A program made the translations under genes and the position numbers. Shown here piece after piece: positions 7,628 to 15,416 of a stretch of 21,717 nucleotides of DNA; position 1 is the first letter of the stretch; every line of letters starts with the position of its first letter. Source of the stretch: Bacteroidia bacterium (GTDB taxonomy: Bacteria > Bacteroidota > Bacteroidia > Bacteroidales > Azobacteroidaceae). A model generated the notes under the pieces. It saw only the letters and a program-made list of their open reading frames with translations. It ran no database searches and was not told where the DNA came from. Location: the NCBI GenBank assembly GCA_025996815.1, contig BNTT01000042.1, forward strand, positions 1-21,717. The letters run 5' to 3'.

Positions 7628-9109
7628 ATGACAACAAAAATTAAATACATCATTTTAACCCTCTGCTTAGTGGCAATTATGGCACAGGCACATCCCATTA
7701 TCCCCACACCGCAGTCGGTCACGCTTGGGAAAGGGTATTTTGCGGCAACAAAGCAGCCTGCGACGGAGGCAATGGCTGTGGTGACGGAAAAAAATCATGG
7801 CGAGGAGTATTACCGTTTGGTTATCACACCTCAAAAAATCACCTGTTATGCCGCATCGGAAGCGGGGGTGTTCTATGCCAAACAGTCATTGCTGCAACTG
7901 CCGGATAGCCTCGGGCGCATCCCCTGTATGACCATTGTGGATGAGCCTCGCTTTGCGTGGCGCGGATTGATGCTTGATGTGTCGCGGCATTTCTTTGGCA
8001 AGGAAGTTGTTATGCAACAATTAGATATGCTGGCTCGCCTCAAGATGAACCGCTATCATTTGCACTTGACCGACGAAACCGGATGGCGCATTGAAATCAA
8101 ACAATATCCGGCACTGACGGGCGTGGGCGCGGAGGGAAACTGGAGCGACCGCAAGGCACCTCGCACTTTTTATACGCAGAACGATATTCGGGAAATCGTT
8201 GAATATGCACGGGAGCGACACATCCAAGTCATCCCTGAAATTGATATGCCCGGACACGCTACGGCGGTCTATCGCGCCTATCCGGAGTTTTCGACCGGCG
8301 GCACAGGACGCTGGGCAGGGTTTACGTTTTATCCGGCAGCAGAAACCACCTATACTTTTCTCCGAAATGTACTGACGGAGGTGGCAGCCCTTTTTCCGGC
8401 TCCCTACATCCATATCGGCGGCGATGAGGTGCATTTTGGTAACCAGGTGTGGAAAACCGACCCGCAAATACAGCAATTCATTCGCGACAATAATTTGGGC
8501 GATGAGGCGGGACTGGAGCATTATTTTGTGCGCCGAGCCTGCGAAATAATTGCCGACCTGGGCAAAACTGTGATTGGCTGGGATGAAATCATCGAAGCCG
8601 GTGTGCCTGCCAATAATATGCTCGTGATGTGGTGGCGACACGACAAGCCTCAGATATTGGACAAAGCCTTGAAAGAGGGTTTTCGCGTCATCCTTTCGCC
8701 GCGTATCCCGTGCTATCTCGATTTTGTGCAGGACGATTCGCACAAAATTGGTCGGCGGTGGGGTGGTGCTTTCAACACCTTGGAGGTAGCCTACCGCTTC
8801 CCTGAAAGCATTCAAGCGCAATTGACGGGACACGAAAGCCAAGTCTTAGGCATTCAGGCAAATATTTGGACAGAGCGCATTGCCGATAAAAAACGGCTCG
8901 ATTTTATGACCTTCCCTCGCTTGGCAGTCATTGCAGAGGATGCCTGGTCGCCTGCCGAACGCAAGAATGAAGCCGATTTCAAAGAACGCTTACCGTATTT
9001 CCTGAAATACTTGGACACGCAGCATATTGAGTATTTTAATCCATTCAACCCTGCCTCAACGCCGGAACCTTGGGGACCGGAGAAAGCAGATGCAACTGCT
9101 AATGGATAA
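7628..9109 (+). CDS. exported beta-N-acetylhexosaminidase, GH20
   Basis: This 493-residue enzyme removes terminal beta-linked GlcNAc or GalNAc. It has a signal peptide (cleavage near AQA, residue 21), a GH20 N-terminal domain (about 22-105) and a TIM barrel from about 109. Visible motifs are WRGLMLDVSRHF (111-122), HLHLTDETGWRIEI, VIPEIDMPGHATA (201-213) and the catalytic pair D266-E267 in HIGGDE. GH20 enzymes use the substrate's acetamido group as nucleophile. It has no lipobox, so it is likely periplasmic. It precedes GH123 by 29 bp on the same strand, and the two probably act together on HexNAc-capped glycans. Confidence 0.92.
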   Translation: MTTKIKYIILTLCLVAIMAQAHPIIPTPQSVTLGKGYFAATKQPATEAMAVVTEKNHGEEYYRLVITPQKITCYAASEAGVFYAKQSLLQLPDSLGRIPCMTIVDEPRFAWRGLMLDVSRHFFGKEVVMQQLDMLARLKMNRYHLHLTDETGWRIEIKQYPALTGVGAEGNWSDRKAPRTFYTQNDIREIVEYARERHIQVIPEIDMPGHATAVYRAYPEFSTGGTGRWAGFTFYPAAETTYTFLRNVLTEVAALFPAPYIHIGGDEVHFGNQVWKTDPQIQQFIRDNNLGDEAGLEHYFVRRACEIIADLGKTVIGWDEIIEAGVPANNMLVMWWRHDKPQILDKALKEGFRVILSPRIPCYLDFVQDDSHKIGRRWGGAFNTLEVAYRFPESIQAQLTGHESQVLGIQANIWTERIADKKRLDFMTFPRLAVIAEDAWSPAERKNEADFKERLPYFLKYLDTQHIEYFNPFNPASTPEPWGPEKADATANG

Positions 9110-9138
9110 TAAAAATCTGTATAACAATAAATTACATT

Positions 9139-10821
9139 ATGACAACAAAAATTAAAAACAGCATCATTGCCCTCTGCTTATGGGCAAGTTTGGCACAGGC
9201 TCAGACAGCATTGAACTGGGGAAGCCCGGATGTGCGCTATCCCCAATCGGAAGTGGCTCATCCAAGTAGTAAAAACACAGCCAATCTATCGCTCAAAGCG
9301 TGGAAAGGCGAACGGGTCAATGCGCAAGCCGTGTTATCAACTCACACCGATTTGATGGAGGTGACCGTTGCGGTGAGCGACTTGAAAAACGGCACATCAA
9401 TCATTCCGGCATCAGCCATCAAAACCAATTTTGTGGGCTATGTGATGACTGACGAACTCAACAAAGACGGCAAAGGTGCCTGCGGACATCGCCCCAACAA
9501 GGCAGAGTGGGATTCGTCGATGGTGGCAGATATGCTTGATATTGAGCCGTTTATAGACCTCAAAGCCAATACCACACAGCCGATTTGGGTGAATGTGTGG
9601 GTGCCGAGGGATGCGAAAGCCGGAAAATATCACGGCTCTTTGACCGTTTCGGGGAAAAATCTGTCCCCTGCCTCATTAAATCTGGAAATAGAAGTGCTCA
9701 ACCGCACACTCCCCGCCCCCAAAGATTGGGAAGTGCATCTGGATTTGTGGCAAAATCCCTATTCCGTAGCCCGTTATTATGATGTCCCCTTGTGGAGCAA
9801 GGAACATTTCGATGCGATGCGCCCGCTTATGAAATTGCTGGCGGATGCGGGGCAGAAAGTGGTTACGGCAACCATTATGCACAAGCCGTGGAATGGGCAA
9901 ACGGAAGACCATTTCGACAGTATGGTGGGCAAAACGAAAAAAATAGACGGCAGTTGGGCGTATGATTACACCGTGTTCGACCAATGGGTGGAATTTATGC
10001 AGAGCGTGGGCATTGACCAACAAATCAACTGCTACACCATCATCCCGTGGGCGTTGAGTTTCGACTATATCGACCAAGCCACCAACCGCGTATTGTATGT
10101 GAAAGCCCAACCGGGCGATGCTTTGTATAATGAATATTGGGGCAGTTTCCTCACCGATTTTGCCAAACACCTGCGCCAAAAGGGCTGGTTCGAAAAAACC
10201 ACCATCGCCATGGACGAACGCGGATTGAAGGATATGAAAGAGGCGATTAAAGTAATCAAAAAAGCCGATGCAGCATTTAAGATTTCTCTGGCAGGCAATT
10301 ATCACTCGGAAATAGAAAAAGACCTCTATGATTATTGCATTGCCGTGGGACAAAAATTTCCTGCTGACGTGAAGGCAGATAGAACGAAGGCGGGCAAGAT
10401 AAGCACGGTATATAATTGTTGCTCGGAGCCTCGCCCCAATACATTCACTTTTTCCCCACCGGCAGAAGCCACATGGCTCGGTTGGTTTGCACATGCAGGC
10501 AACTATGACGGCTACTTGCGGTGGTCGTATAACAGTTGGACAAAAGACCCGTTGCAAGATTCCCGCTTTCGGACATGGGCAGCCGGCGATTGCTACATAG
10601 TGTATCCCAACCGCAGCAGCATACGCATGGAACGGCTGATTGAAGGCATCCAGGATTACGAAAAAATCAGAATCTTGAAAGCAGAATTTGCAAGCCAAGG
10701 CAAAAGTGCAAAATTAAAACAGCTGGAGCAAATATTGTCGCGCTTCACCATCGAAGAACTAACGGCAAAAGGTGCCGGTCAGATGGTGGAAATGGCGCGG
10801 AAAAAGTTGAATGAGATGTAA
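9139..10821 (+). CDS. exported GH123-like beta-N-acetylgalactosaminidase (DUF4091)
   Basis: This 560-residue protein has a signal peptide almost identical to that of the GH20 upstream (MTTKIKNSIIALCLWASLAQ). A beta-sandwich domain (about 25-190) is followed by a DUF4091/GH123 barrel. The likely catalytic pair is D359-E360 in TIAMDERGL, matching by memory the Asp-Glu pair of characterised Bacteroides GH123, which cleaves terminal beta-GalNAc by substrate assistance. GYLRWSYNSWTKDP and RMERLIEGIQDYEKIRIL are typical of DUF4091 C-termini. It is the last gene of the run; a strong terminator follows 20 bp later. Natural substrates for this family include GalNAc-ended glycosphingolipids and mucin cores; the substrate here is not known. 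Confidence 0.85.
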   Translation: MTTKIKNSIIALCLWASLAQAQTALNWGSPDVRYPQSEVAHPSSKNTANLSLKAWKGERVNAQAVLSTHTDLMEVTVAVSDLKNGTSIIPASAIKTNFVGYVMTDELNKDGKGACGHRPNKAEWDSSMVADMLDIEPFIDLKANTTQPIWVNVWVPRDAKAGKYHGSLTVSGKNLSPASLNLEIEVLNRTLPAPKDWEVHLDLWQNPYSVARYYDVPLWSKEHFDAMRPLMKLLADAGQKVVTATIMHKPWNGQTEDHFDSMVGKTKKIDGSWAYDYTVFDQWVEFMQSVGIDQQINCYTIIPWALSFDYIDQATNRVLYVKAQPGDALYNEYWGSFLTDFAKHLRQKGWFEKTTIAMDERGLKDMKEAIKVIKKADAAFKISLAGNYHSEIEKDLYDYCIAVGQKFPADVKADRTKAGKISTVYNCCSEPRPNTFTFSPPAEATWLGWFAHAGNYDGYLRWSYNSWTKDPLQDSRFRTWAAGDCYIVYPNRSSIRMERLIEGIQDYEKIRILKAEFASQGKSAKLKQLEQILSRFTIEELTAKGAGQMVEMARKKLNEM

Positions 10822-10841
10822 AAAAGCCACCACTAAATAAC

Positions 10842-10880
10842 AAAGGATTGGTTGGGTTCATACGTCCCAACCAATCTTTT
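10842..10880 (+). terminator. rho-independent terminator after GH123
   Basis: An 11-bp perfect stem, GATTGGTTGGG (10846-10856) with CCCAACCAATC (10866-10876), encloses a 9-base loop. An A-run precedes it and a T-run follows, so it may work in both directions. It closes the GH20-GH123 unit and could also end the minus-strand transcript arriving from 11191. Confidence 0.85.
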
Positions 10881-10910
10881 AGTTTACTGAACATCCTGCC
10901 CATCAGGGGG

Positions 10911-11006
10911 TTACAGCAATAGGTGTAGTGTCATCGTCACTGCCATTGCAACTATTGCGCTTGCGATAGCTACAATGACACCCAATTTGATATGATTTGT
11001 TTTCAT
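10911..11006 (-). CDS. possible 31-residue single-pass membrane peptide
   Basis: The frame reads MKTNHIKLGVIVAIASAIVA and continues as one hydrophobic helix to the end, with a short basic N-terminus. It could be extended upstream in frame to an ATG at 11132 (73 residues), but that extra part looks non-coding. A well-formed promoter points at it from 11191-11222. Bacteroidetes encode many tiny membrane peptides of unknown role; I cannot name this one. Confidence 0.35.
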   Translation of the reverse strand: MKTNHIKLGVIVAIASAIVAMAVTMTLHLLL

Positions 11007-11190
11007 ATTATTAAAAATTAAATTAATTGCCTCCGTTGTTAATCCTCTGCAAAGGTGGAAAGCGAAATACCTTTGCAAATTCGTTTGGAACTCTATTTGT
11101 TTATTTTGCGCCTGTTCAGACCATTGCGCCATTCCCCGTTGTGCCGATGGGACAACTTTAATTTAATAAATGAATAATTGTGTTCGATTG

Positions 11191-11222
11191 CAAAGGTACA
11201 CTTTTTCTAACATAAAACCAAA
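11191..11222 (-). promoter_or_regulatory. promoter reading left towards 10911
   Basis: On the minus strand, TTTG (11222-11219), 20 bases and TACCTTTG (11198-11191) make a near-ideal Bacteroidetes promoter. The transcript would start near 11184 and run to the terminator at 10842-10880. The only candidate product in between is the small membrane peptide or its 73-residue longer form. Confidence 0.6.
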
Positions 11223-11261
11223 ATATTTCATCATCTATCCGAGGCAAAGCAGAGCCTCCAC

Positions 11262-11292
11262 TTGCAAAATCCAAAATAAGTGCTTACCTTTG
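11262..11292 (+). promoter_or_regulatory. promoter of the mntA-hepT pair
   Basis: TTG (11262-11264), 20 bases and TACCTTTG (11285-11292) form a good promoter. Transcription would begin near 11299, about 17 bp before the ATG at 11316. This rules out the GTG start at 11280, which lies within the promoter. Confidence 0.65.
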
Positions 11293-11315
11293 TGGCGCAA
11301 CAACAAACTATTCCG

Positions 11316-11645
11316 ATGATAAAATTAGAAAAATATCGAACAGGCATAACGCAATTATGTGATAAGTATAAAGTTGTGAAAAAACTTTATTTCTTTGGCT
11401 CTGTATTGACCCCGCGCTTCGACACAAAGTCGAGCGACATCGACGTTCTGATTGAAACAGAAGATATTTTCCCGGAAGAAAAAGGAGAAAATCTCATTGG
11501 ACTTTGGGACGGTTTGGAAAAACTTTTTAACCGCAAAGTGGATTTATTGACAGTGGATTCGCTTCGTAATCCATTCTTAAAGAAAGAAATAGAACAAACA
11601 AAAAAACTCATTTACGATGGACAAAGTAAGCAAATATTTATTTGA
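11316..11645 (+). CDS. mntA: MNT-type nucleotidyltransferase antitoxin
   Basis: This 109-residue protein is a minimal nucleotidyltransferase. FFGSVLTPRFDTKSSDIDVL carries the GS motif and the D-x-D metal-binding pair, and VDLLTVDSL supplies the later acidic strand. In characterised MntA/HepT systems the enzyme transfers AMP to a tyrosine of the HEPN toxin and so silences it. The gene overlaps hepT by 29 bp, the usual tight arrangement. The ATG at 11316 is chosen because it follows the promoter and opens directly into the conserved domain. Confidence 0.85.
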   Translation: MIKLEKYRTGITQLCDKYKVVKKLYFFGSVLTPRFDTKSSDIDVLIETEDIFPEEKGENLIGLWDGLEKLFNRKVDLLTVDSLRNPFLKKEIEQTKKLIYDGQSKQIFI

Positions 11646-11943
11646 TATTAACAATTCTATTGCTTTAATCGAAAGTTTTTTGGTTGGGATAACAGATTTT
11701 CATGCCTATCAAAACGACCTCAAAACGCAAAGCGCAGTTGAACGCCAACTGTCTATTATTGGCGAAGTTGTCAATAAATTGCGGCAAGAAACAAACGACA
11801 TCGCTTTGACTGACACTCGACAAATTGTTGAGTTCAGAAATCGAATCATTCATTCCTACGACAATATAGATGCTTCTATCGTTTGGGCAATAGTTAAAAA
11901 ACATCTGCCTGTCTTGAAAGAAGAAATAGTGGGCTATATGTGA
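11617..11943 (+). CDS. hepT: HEPN toxin, HepT-like (DUF86)
   Basis: This 108-residue, all-helical protein is of the DUF86 type. The HEPN active-site motif R-x4-H-x-Y is intact: R74 to Y81 in RNRIIHSYD. AVERQLSIIGEVVNKL is the other conserved DUF86 helix. HepT proteins are ribonucleases inhibited by their MNT partner through AMP transfer to the motif tyrosine (here Y81). All key residues are present in both genes, so the pair may be active. It is convergent with fucI and separated from it by the inverted-repeat element at 11981-12244. Confidence 0.85.
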   Translation: MDKVSKYLFDINNSIALIESFLVGITDFHAYQNDLKTQSAVERQLSIIGEVVNKLRQETNDIALTDTRQIVEFRNRIIHSYDNIDASIVWAIVKKHLPVLKEEIVGYM

Positions 11944-11980
11944 TACCTATTCCACAAATGCCTGCATCGTGATTATTTTT

Positions 11981-12244
11981 TATGATTATCCGCAATCATA
12001 CCACTTGGCTCTTACTCTTTGTCCCGCAGGGATAACACTTTATTAACCGTAGGCTTCAGCCTACGGTCAGACCGCCACCCCCGCAGGGGTGACACTTGAT
12101 AGTGCCGTCCCTGCGGGACTATGGGATAGATGGCGGTGCCTGTCCGTAGGCTGAAGCCCACGGTTAATAAAGTGCTGTCCCCTGCGGGACAAAGCCACAA
12201 ATTACTTTATATGCTATTTAGCGGTATGATTGCGGATAATCATA
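11981..12244. repeat. 264-bp nested inverted-repeat (MITE- or REP-like) element
   Basis: The ends are a perfect 22-bp inverted repeat: 11981-12002 (TATGATTATCCGCAATCATA then CC) and 12223-12244. Each end is itself a small palindrome (TATGATT/AATCATA). Inside lie two long imperfect inverted arms, 12017-12077 and 12131-12194, sharing CACTTTATTAACCGT and GGCTTCAGCCTACGG. The 9-mer CCCGCAGGG occurs four times, twice in each orientation (12023, 12080, 12109, 12180). No transposase is encoded. The element ends one base before the fucI stop codon and fills the space between convergent hepT and fucI. It could terminate transcription from both sides. Confidence 0.85.
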
Positions 12245-14038
12245 TTATTTCTTGTAAAGCGCACCATAAGTCTGACACGCGCGATAGTCAGCCCCCTCTT
12301 TGTCCGTGCCGAAGGCATTCCACGAGGCGGGGCGATAGACGTCCACGTCTGCCACGTTGTGCATACAGACCGGGATGCGCAGCATGGATGCCAGCGTGAT
12401 GAGGTCGGCGCCGATGTGACCGCCGCTGATGGCTCCGTGGTTGGCTCCCCAGTTGTTCATCACCGAATAGACGTCTTTGAAGGCATCGTTGCCTTCCACC
12501 AAGCGCGGCACGAACCATGTTGTGGGCCAGCCTTTGTCGGTGCGCCAGTCTAAGATGTGGTATTGTTCGTCGTCGAGGTCTGCTGTCCAGCCTTCTGCGA
12601 GTTGCAACACAGGTCCCAAGCCTTTCACGAGGTTGAGGCGCATCATCGTGCAGGGCATTCCGCCTTTCGACAAAAATTTGGAGGAGAAGCCGCCGCCACG
12701 GAAATATTCGCGGTTGGCGGGCACCCATTTGGTGGCATCGAGGCAGGCATCCGCCTCTTTTTCGGTGATTTCCCAGAAGGGTTTCATCGTTGGTTTGCCG
12801 GTTTTGTCGCTTTGGTAGCCGCTGCCGTCCAGCGATGCTGCGCCGGAGTTGATGAGGTGTATCAATCCGCCTGCTGCAAGTCCCTTGGCGGGTTTTCCGG
12901 TTACACGCTGGATGGCTTCCGGGCTCCAATAGGTGCGCACATCGGCGAAGATGGATGCCGCGTTGGTCAGCAGGTGTCCGAATAGCATTGCTGTGCCGTT
13001 GAGCGCATCGTTTTCGGTGGCCACGATGAACGGCTCGCGAATGCCCGTCCAGTCGAACGACGAGTTGAGCATCGCCTCCGTGAAGTCGGCGTTGGGATAG
13101 AAATCCGTCCATTGGCGTTGCCCTTGAAAACCGGCTGCGATGGCGTTGTGTCCCAACGATTCTTCGCCAAAGCCCATTGCTTTCAGTTTGGGGTTGCCAA
13201 TCATCAAATCGCGCACGATGAGCATCATTTTGACACTAAATTCCCAGTCTTTTTCACTTTCGGCAGGCGTTTTTTGCAAATCTTTGCGGTTGCAAATGTC
13301 CTCATGCTGCTTGCAATGCTGTTTTGTCCACGCCAATGCCTTTGCAAATTCGTCTTTGTCGTAGATGCCTTCGGTCATTCGGCGGATGATTTCCACCTCG
13401 TCGATACCCTCGCAGCGCATTCCAAGATAATCTTCAAAGAAATCGGGGTTTACAATCGACCCGGCAATGCCCATACAGACTGCTCCGATTGACAAATAGG
13501 ACTTGCCACGCATAATCGCCACCGCCAAAGCCGCGCGACCGAAACGCAACAATTTTTCCTGCACATCCGCCGGAATACCCTCCGTGCCGGCATCCTGCAC
13601 ATCGTGACCATAGATGCCAAACGCGGGCAACCCCTTTTGCGCGTGAGCCGCCAGCACCGCCGCCAGATACACCGCACCCGGTCGCTCCGTGCCATTGAAG
13701 CCCCACACAGCCTTCACGGTGTGGTTGTCCATATCCATCGTTTCGCTGCCATAGCACCAGCAAGGCGTTACCGTGATGGTTACGCCAACATTTTCGCGGC
13801 GAAATTTCTCCGCACAGGCAGCAGCCTCAGCCACGCGCCCAATCGTAGAATCGGCGATGACACACTGCACCGGCGTGCCATCGGGATACTTCAAATTCTT
13901 AGTCAGAAAATCCACCGTGCCTTTCGCCATCTGCATGGTTTGCGCTTCGAGCGACTCCCGCACGCCGCCCATTCGTCCGTCAATCGTGGGGCGGATACCA
14001 ATCTTGGGCCATTCGCCCTGAAATCTGTTTTTTGACAT
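12245..14038 (-). CDS. fucI: L-fucose isomerase
   Basis: This 597-residue protein matches the family length of about 590. It converts L-fucose to L-fuculose (also D-arabinose to D-ribulose) in the cytoplasm using Mn2+. [20 protein letters not shown] at the N-terminus is typical. The expected metal and catalytic residues are present: E342 ([10 protein letters not shown]), D366 (FADVRTYW) and H534 ([13 protein letters not shown]), with the same spacing as E. coli E337, D361 and H528. The gene is last in a minus-strand run after fucosidase and a phosphoesterase, 32 bp after the latter, so freed fucose is probably its substrate. Fuculokinase, aldolase and permease genes are not in the window. Confidence 0.95.
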   Translation of the reverse strand: MSKNRFQGEWPKIGIRPTIDGRMGGVRESLEAQTMQMAKGTVDFLTKNLKYPDGTPVQCVIADSTIGRVAEAAACAEKFRRENVGVTITVTPCWCYGSETMDMDNHTVKAVWGFNGTERPGAVYLAAVLAAHAQKGLPAFGIYGHDVQDAGTEGIPADVQEKLLRFGRAALAVAIMRGKSYLSIGAVCMGIAGSIVNPDFFEDYLGMRCEGIDEVEIIRRMTEGIYDKDEFAKALAWTKQHCKQHEDICNRKDLQKTPAESEKDWEFSVKMMLIVRDLMIGNPKLKAMGFGEESLGHNAIAAGFQGQRQWTDFYPNADFTEAMLNSSFDWTGIREPFIVATENDALNGTAMLFGHLLTNAASIFADVRTYWSPEAIQRVTGKPAKGLAAGGLIHLINSGAASLDGSGYQSDKTGKPTMKPFWEITEKEADACLDATKWVPANREYFRGGGFSSKFLSKGGMPCTMMRLNLVKGLGPVLQLAEGWTADLDDEQYHILDWRTDKGWPTTWFVPRLVEGNDAFKDVYSVMNNWGANHGAISGGHIGADLITLASMLRIPVCMHNVADVDVYRPASWNAFGTDKEGADYRACQTYGALYKK

Positions 14039-14070
14039 TGTATCTTATTTTTATTGTTTATACATAAATC

Positions 14071-15402
14071 TTAAATCGCTCGCTTCGGAAACTTCCAACG
14101 TCCGAGTTCTGTTCCTTTACTTACGCTATCGACAACTATTTCCATAAATTTTCCTTCCGCCTTGCCGTGTATCACCGTCACTTCTCTGTCCAAATTGGGA
14201 CCGCCGCCACAAATTTGCGCCCAGCCTCGTTTCGATGTCGCAGGGTCGTATTTGAAACGGTGCATGTGAGCGGTGATAACGCTTTGCACGCCATATTTTG
14301 AAAGCAACGGTCCCCACAAATCGGCGGCTTGACGTTGAAATTCTGCATAACCTTCCAACGAATCGCCGCCATTGGCTTTCGGGTCATCCGAAAAAAGCGG
14401 AATATGGCAGAACGCCACTACAAACGGTGCTGTGGCTACTGCCGGACTGAGTAATGCCCGTTCCAGCCAGCCGCGTTGCGCCGTGCGGTAAGGCTCAAAC
14501 CGTGCCAAGCCTGCCCAAGCCGGGTGAATATCCGGTTTGTCTTCGCCGGTGTCTAAGCCAATCAATGCCAACGGTCCGGTGCGGACAACGAAATTGCGTC
14601 CGAAAGCGCGATTTTCCGGTGCCGGATGCTCCCACGCCGGAAGGGGCAGCGAAGTGTTTCTCGCCCACACGCCCCGATAATCATGGTTCCCCGGCACAAA
14701 AAGCATGGGTTTTTCCGTGGCGAAAGCGGCATTGCCGGGTCGTAAAACGGCTTCCACTGCCGTGTTGGCATTGTTGAAGCCATCGACCAAATCGCCGTTC
14801 CAAACGGTGTAGTCCGAGCCGAGCAACGCCAACCGCTCCGTGAGCCGCTTCAGGGTATCCTGATGGTTGTGCGTGTCGTTGATGACCGAAAAAGTGCCGG
14901 TCGTTTTCTTTGCGCCGGGTGTTTCAAACGAAAAAACATCGCTGTAAACCGGTTCGCCCCGTTTGAAGGCGTATGTGTGGACAAAATCAAATGAACAGGT
15001 AACTGTCCGGTAAAAATACCGCGTATTGGGTTTCAGATTGCGGATGCGGATTTGCAAAAAACGTTCATGATAGGGATTCTGACCGAAAAATTCGCCGTAA
15101 GCGACTTGGTCTAATTGGTCTTTTTTCGTACCCCATTCGACAAATCCGGTAGCCGGTCTGCCCACCGCCCAAACAACCGCAATATCCGTTTCGGTCGGGC
15201 ACTGCAAAACCGGTGGCGAATCGACTAATGGCGCAGTGGGCAATGCCTCTTCACCATCGTCGATCGAGATATTCCGGAGATTTTTTTCTCCTGCCAACAA
15301 ATTGGGAGCGGTGAATAATCCTGCTCCGGTAGCCGCCAATACGCCCAGAAAGTGTCGGCGGCTTGTTGCTGTTTGTTCAGATAAATTGCTTGCTAATTTC
15401 AT
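14071..15402 (-). CDS. Tat-exported metallophosphoesterase with purple-acid-phosphatase-like N-domain
   Basis: This 443-residue protein carries a twin-arginine signal, TSRRHFLGVLAATGAGLF (13-30). A fibronectin-like domain (about 60-165, with NLKPNTRYFYRTV) resembles that of purple acid phosphatases. The calcineurin-like catalytic domain has all metal motifs: D176 and H178 (INDTHNH), D204 (NGDLVDG), N239-H240 (PGNHD), H333 (CHIPLF), and H379 and H381 (AHMH). Tat export suggests folding and metal loading before secretion. It sits 14 bp after the fucosidase and 32 bp before fucI on the same strand, hence probably one operon. The substrate is unknown; a phosphorylated sugar or glycan, or phosphate scavenging, are guesses. 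Confidence 0.85.
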   Translation of the reverse strand: MKLASNLSEQTATSRRHFLGVLAATGAGLFTAPNLLAGEKNLRNISIDDGEEALPTAPLVDSPPVLQCPTETDIAVVWAVGRPATGFVEWGTKKDQLDQVAYGEFFGQNPYHERFLQIRIRNLKPNTRYFYRTVTCSFDFVHTYAFKRGEPVYSDVFSFETPGAKKTTGTFSVINDTHNHQDTLKRLTERLALLGSDYTVWNGDLVDGFNNANTAVEAVLRPGNAAFATEKPMLFVPGNHDYRGVWARNTSLPLPAWEHPAPENRAFGRNFVVRTGPLALIGLDTGEDKPDIHPAWAGLARFEPYRTAQRGWLERALLSPAVATAPFVVAFCHIPLFSDDPKANGGDSLEGYAEFQRQAADLWGPLLSKYGVQSVITAHMHRFKYDPATSKRGWAQICGGGPNLDREVTVIHGKAEGKFMEIVVDSVSKGTELGRWKFPKRAI

Positions 15403-15416
15403 CTTTGTATTGTTTT

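Noticed and set aside
8021..8842. Long minus-strand frame opposite GH20
   Set aside because: It is antisense to a gene with intact catalytic motifs; its composition is that of a shadow frame.
12130..12399. Plus-strand frame starting in the palindromic element
   Set aside because: It begins in the inverted repeat and continues antisense to fucI; no protein features.
12288..13112. Long alternative minus-strand frame inside fucI
   Set aside because: It is very rich in Arg, Gly and His, with no recognisable domain, and overlaps a complete L-fucose isomerase.
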